NCBI GenBank assembly: GCA_003022505.1
Contig: PXTQ01000006.1
Span: forward strand, 1-24,157
DNA: 24,157 nt
Origin: Bacteroidetes bacterium QS_8_64_10
GTDB taxonomy: Bacteria > Bacteroidota > Rhodothermia > Rhodothermales > Salinibacteraceae
Reading direction: 5' to 3'
A program made the position numbers and the translations under genes. This document shows, one piece after another, positions 21,985-24,157 of the stretch; the first letter of the stretch is position 1, and each line of letters starts with the position of its first letter. The notes beneath the pieces were generated by a model. The model was given only the letters and a program-made list of their open reading frames with translations, was not told the DNA's origin and searched no databases.

Positions 21985-22066
21985 GTGCGGAGTGTGGACG
22001 CGCGCACGCTGATCAGTACGTTCGACTGCTGGCAGCCTCACGCGCATTACACAATACGTTTCACGC
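21985..22066. repeat. GTG / ACG heptad tract between convergent genes
   Basis: ACG or ACA cores begin at 22049, 22056 and 22063 (7-base spacing), preceded by ACG at 22040. GTG at 21985 and 21992 may be the start of the opposite arm. It fills the convergent gap between metX and the Asp-box protein and belongs to the CGT/ACG type. Confidence 0.5.
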
Positions 22067-22133
22067 TCGTTCAGGGCCAAGCCGCAGCCGCCAAACGAGC
22101 ACCTACGGATCAGCCCGGACGTACGCGCAACAG

Positions 22134-24157
22134 CTACCGCACCACCGTCACCGAGCGCGTGGCGACGCGCCCGTTCGCTTTCAGGCGAAGGACGTACACG
22201 CCGCTCGGCAACTCGCCCGCGTTCCACGTGACTTCGTGCGTGCCGGCGGCGTAGCGCTCCGACGCGACCTCGGCGACGCGGCGGCCCAGCACGTCGTAGG
22301 CCGTAAGCGTCACGCGCGCCGCCTGCGGGAGCGTGAACGGGATCGTTGCGCGCTGCCGGAACGGGTTGGGATGAGCCGGATCGAGCGCGAAGCCGGAGGA
22401 CGCCTGCGGAGCGGGATCGCGGGCCGTGCTGATGGCCGGTTCGCTGCTGCGGAAAACGCCGCGATTTCTCACGCCGGTGTAGACGTAGCCTTGCCGGCCG
22501 ATGAGCAATGGATGCTTGCTCTTTCGCCGGGTGCGGGGCCATTCCGCTATCGAGCGCCACGTGTCGCCTCCGTCGGAAGATCGCAACACGCCCTCGCCGG
22601 TGCCGGCAAACAAGTCGCCGTTCGAGGCCGCCTGCAACGCGCGAACCCTCGACGCAGCTTCGTAGACGACGGGCCACGAATCGCCGTCGTCGGTGGAGCG
22701 CAAGACTTGCGTTCTATTGGTGGCGAAGATCGCGCCCCCGCTGGCGGCGAGCGCGACCGGCGCGGCGTCTTGCAAGTCCGTTTGGGTCCAAGATGCACCG
22801 TCGTCAGTAGAGCGATACAGGGTACTGTCTACTTTGTTATGATGATCACCGGCATCGTCATCCAACGTGCTCGCGTACAGCGTGCCGCCCTCCGTTTCGA
22901 GAAGCGCTCGCGCTCGCTCTTCGAGGACGAGTTGCCAGTCGTCGCCGTCGTCCGTGGAGCGGTACAGTCCTTCAGTTGATTGCCCGGATCCGGCCAGCAG
23001 CGTACCTTCCTGCGTGCGCACGAGCGCGCCGATATTGCGATTGCGCAGCCCCAGCGCCGTCCACGACCTCCCCCCATCGGTAGAGCGATGCAGGTCGTTG
23101 ACGAACTTTCCTCTGGTGCCTCCCGCGTAGATGGTGCCATCGGGCGCTACGGAAAGCGTCTCGATGGAAAAGAAGGAGGCGACCTGCTCCCACGTCTCGC
23201 CTCGGTCGGAGGTGCGCGAGAGATCCCCGCCGAGGAAGTTGGCACTCGCCAGCACGTCGCCGTCGGGTTCCTGCGCCAGCGCGTGAATGTTCCACCGCAG
23301 GATGCCAGCGCTGGAGGTCTGCCAGGTGTCGCCCGCTTCGTCGCGGCGGTAGACAGCGTCTTTGGTGGCGGCCAAGAGGGTGCCGGGTTCGGTTCGGATG
23401 AAATCAAAGACCGCGAGATCGTTCAACCCGAATGCCGTCCATGTGTCGCCGCCGTCGGTCGAGCGTAATGCGCCCCGACGGGTGCCGAGATAGACGGTCC
23501 CGTCATCGAGTACCGAGATGCTCGTGAGCGTCGTGTCGGTCGCTTCGGGGCGAAGCGCGGTCCAGGTTGTGCCGCGATCCGTGGATCGGAAAGCGAACCT
23601 CGCGTCATAGTCTACGGAAAAGAATGTACCGTCGGGGCCTATTTCCAGGCTGCTGAGGCTGACCGATCCCGGATCATACGAGTTGGTCTCCCAGGTGGCT
23701 CCGTTGTCAGAAGAAAAGTACACGGTGGAATCTCCAGCAATGACTACTGTACCATCCGTGCGAGCAGCGAGGCTCTCTGACCTGCCTGACGCAGAGCCGG
23801 GCCACTCCACGTTTTGCCACGTGGCCCCGCTGTCTGCCGAGCTGAACAATCCTTGATCCGTGTTGGCAAATAGGATGCCGTTTGCGCCGGCGGCCCAGTC
23901 GTACATCAACTCGCCGGGAACCACGTTCTGAATGTCCGTCCACGTGTTTCCGGCGTCAGCGGATCGCTCAACAACGCTTTGCGAACAACTGTGCCGGCAG
24001 AAGATGCCCGAAGCAGCGAGAAGCACGCCTTCAGAGCTTACTTCGAGAGACACGCCCGAGGAGTCGATTGAGGTCCACGTGCGGCCCCCGTCCGAAGAAC
24101 GATAAATCTCCGGTCCCACGTCGGCGTACACGTAGTCGCCGTGCGCGTCAAGGTCGG
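22134..24157 (-). CDS. Asp-box (BNR) repeat protein with T9SS sorting domain (partial)
   Basis: The visible 673 residues are the C-terminal part; the frame stays open to the window edge, so the N-terminus and any signal peptide are outside. At least 13 Asp-box motifs of the S.D.G.TW type are seen (for example YRSSDGGRTW, LFSSADSGATW, ALRSTDGGDTW, LYRSTDDGASW), spaced about 40-50 residues, as in sortilin/VPS10- or sialidase-type beta-propellers. The last 82 residues (22137-22382) are a type A T9SS sorting domain: HPNPFRQRATIPFTLPQAA, LTAYDVLGRRVAEV, GTHEVTWNAGELPSGVYVLRL. This marks secretion across the outer membrane and attachment at or release from the surface. No catalytic residues are recognised, so ligand or enzyme role is open. 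Low third-position bias in places agrees with a fast-evolving surface protein. Confidence 0.88.
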   Translation of the reverse strand, partial: DLDAHGDYVYADVGPEIYRSSDGGRTWTSIDSSGVSLEVSSEGVLLAASGIFCRHSCSQSVVERSADAGNTWTDIQNVVPGELMYDWAAGANGILFANTDQGLFSSADSGATWQNVEWPGSASGRSESLAARTDGTVVIAGDSTVYFSSDNGATWETNSYDPGSVSLSSLEIGPDGTFFSVDYDARFAFRSTDRGTTWTALRPEATDTTLTSISVLDDGTVYLGTRRGALRSTDGGDTWTAFGLNDLAVFDFIRTEPGTLLAATKDAVYRRDEAGDTWQTSSAGILRWNIHALAQEPDGDVLASANFLGGDLSRTSDRGETWEQVASFFSIETLSVAPDGTIYAGGTRGKFVNDLHRSTDGGRSWTALGLRNRNIGALVRTQEGTLLAGSGQSTEGLYRSTDDGDDWQLVLEERARALLETEGGTLYASTLDDDAGDHHNKVDSTLYRSTDDGASWTQTDLQDAAPVALAASGGAIFATNRTQVLRSTDDGDSWPVVYEAASRVRALQAASNGDLFAGTGEGVLRSSDGGDTWRSIAEWPRTRRKSKHPLLIGRQGYVYTGVRNRGVFRSSEPAISTARDPAPQASSGFALDPAHPNPFRQRATIPFTLPQAARVTLTAYDVLGRRVAEVASERYAAGTHEVTWNAGELPSGVYVLRLKANGRVATRSVTVVR

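Overview
The window is high-GC bacterial DNA whose gene content points to the Rhodothermota/Bacteroidota side of the FCB group, most like the Salinibacter/Rhodothermales lineage. The evidence is a surface protein with a C-terminal type IX secretion (T9SS) sorting domain, a bamA-ompH-ompH cluster, starts that lack Shine-Dalgarno sequences, and a phosphoglucomutase of the FGTDGWRA type. This is inference from families; no marker gene in the window fixes the species.

Layout. 1-118 is the end of an asparaginyl-tRNA synthetase. It is followed by a MazE/MazF-like toxin-antitoxin pair bracketed by two copies of the asnS 3' end. 835-4025 holds a PhzF-family protein and a small acidic protein (both minus strand), then a DinB-family protein and a DUF2254 membrane protein (plus strand). 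4026-4976 holds a short gene remnant and a small protein with two AP2-like domains. 5109-8200 carries an RlmD-type 23S rRNA methyltransferase and a phosphoglucomutase/phosphomannomutase lacking about 25 residues just before its catalytic serine. 8434-12534 is the outer-membrane assembly cluster bamA-ompH-ompH. 13066-13826 is panB, broken by a deletion of about 77 bp with a frameshift. Then come surE and a YjbQ-family gene, a degraded TolC-family end, and mscS and folD on the minus strand. 17975-18167 is a SAM-I riboswitch with its terminator in front of metY; an SDR dehydrogenase and metX follow. The window closes with a long Asp-box (BNR) protein carrying a T9SS sorting domain, cut at its N-terminus by the window edge.

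How the genes work together. metX and metY form the direct-sulfhydrylation route from homoserine to homocysteine, and the SAM riboswitch gives feedback by the pathway's end product. FolD makes the methylene-tetrahydrofolate that PanB would use. BamA and the two Skp-like OmpH proteins act together in outer-membrane protein insertion.

The most unusual signal lies between genes. Most gaps longer than about 100 bp carry a degenerate tract in which a short core recurs every 7 (or 8) bases, usually followed by a second tract with the complementary core in the same phase. The core differs from site to site (GTC/GAC, CGT/ACG, GGG/CCC, GTGTG, ACAC, GAT with CG), but the 7-8 base spacing and mirrored layout recur in about 16 tracts. 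I know of no named family that fits.
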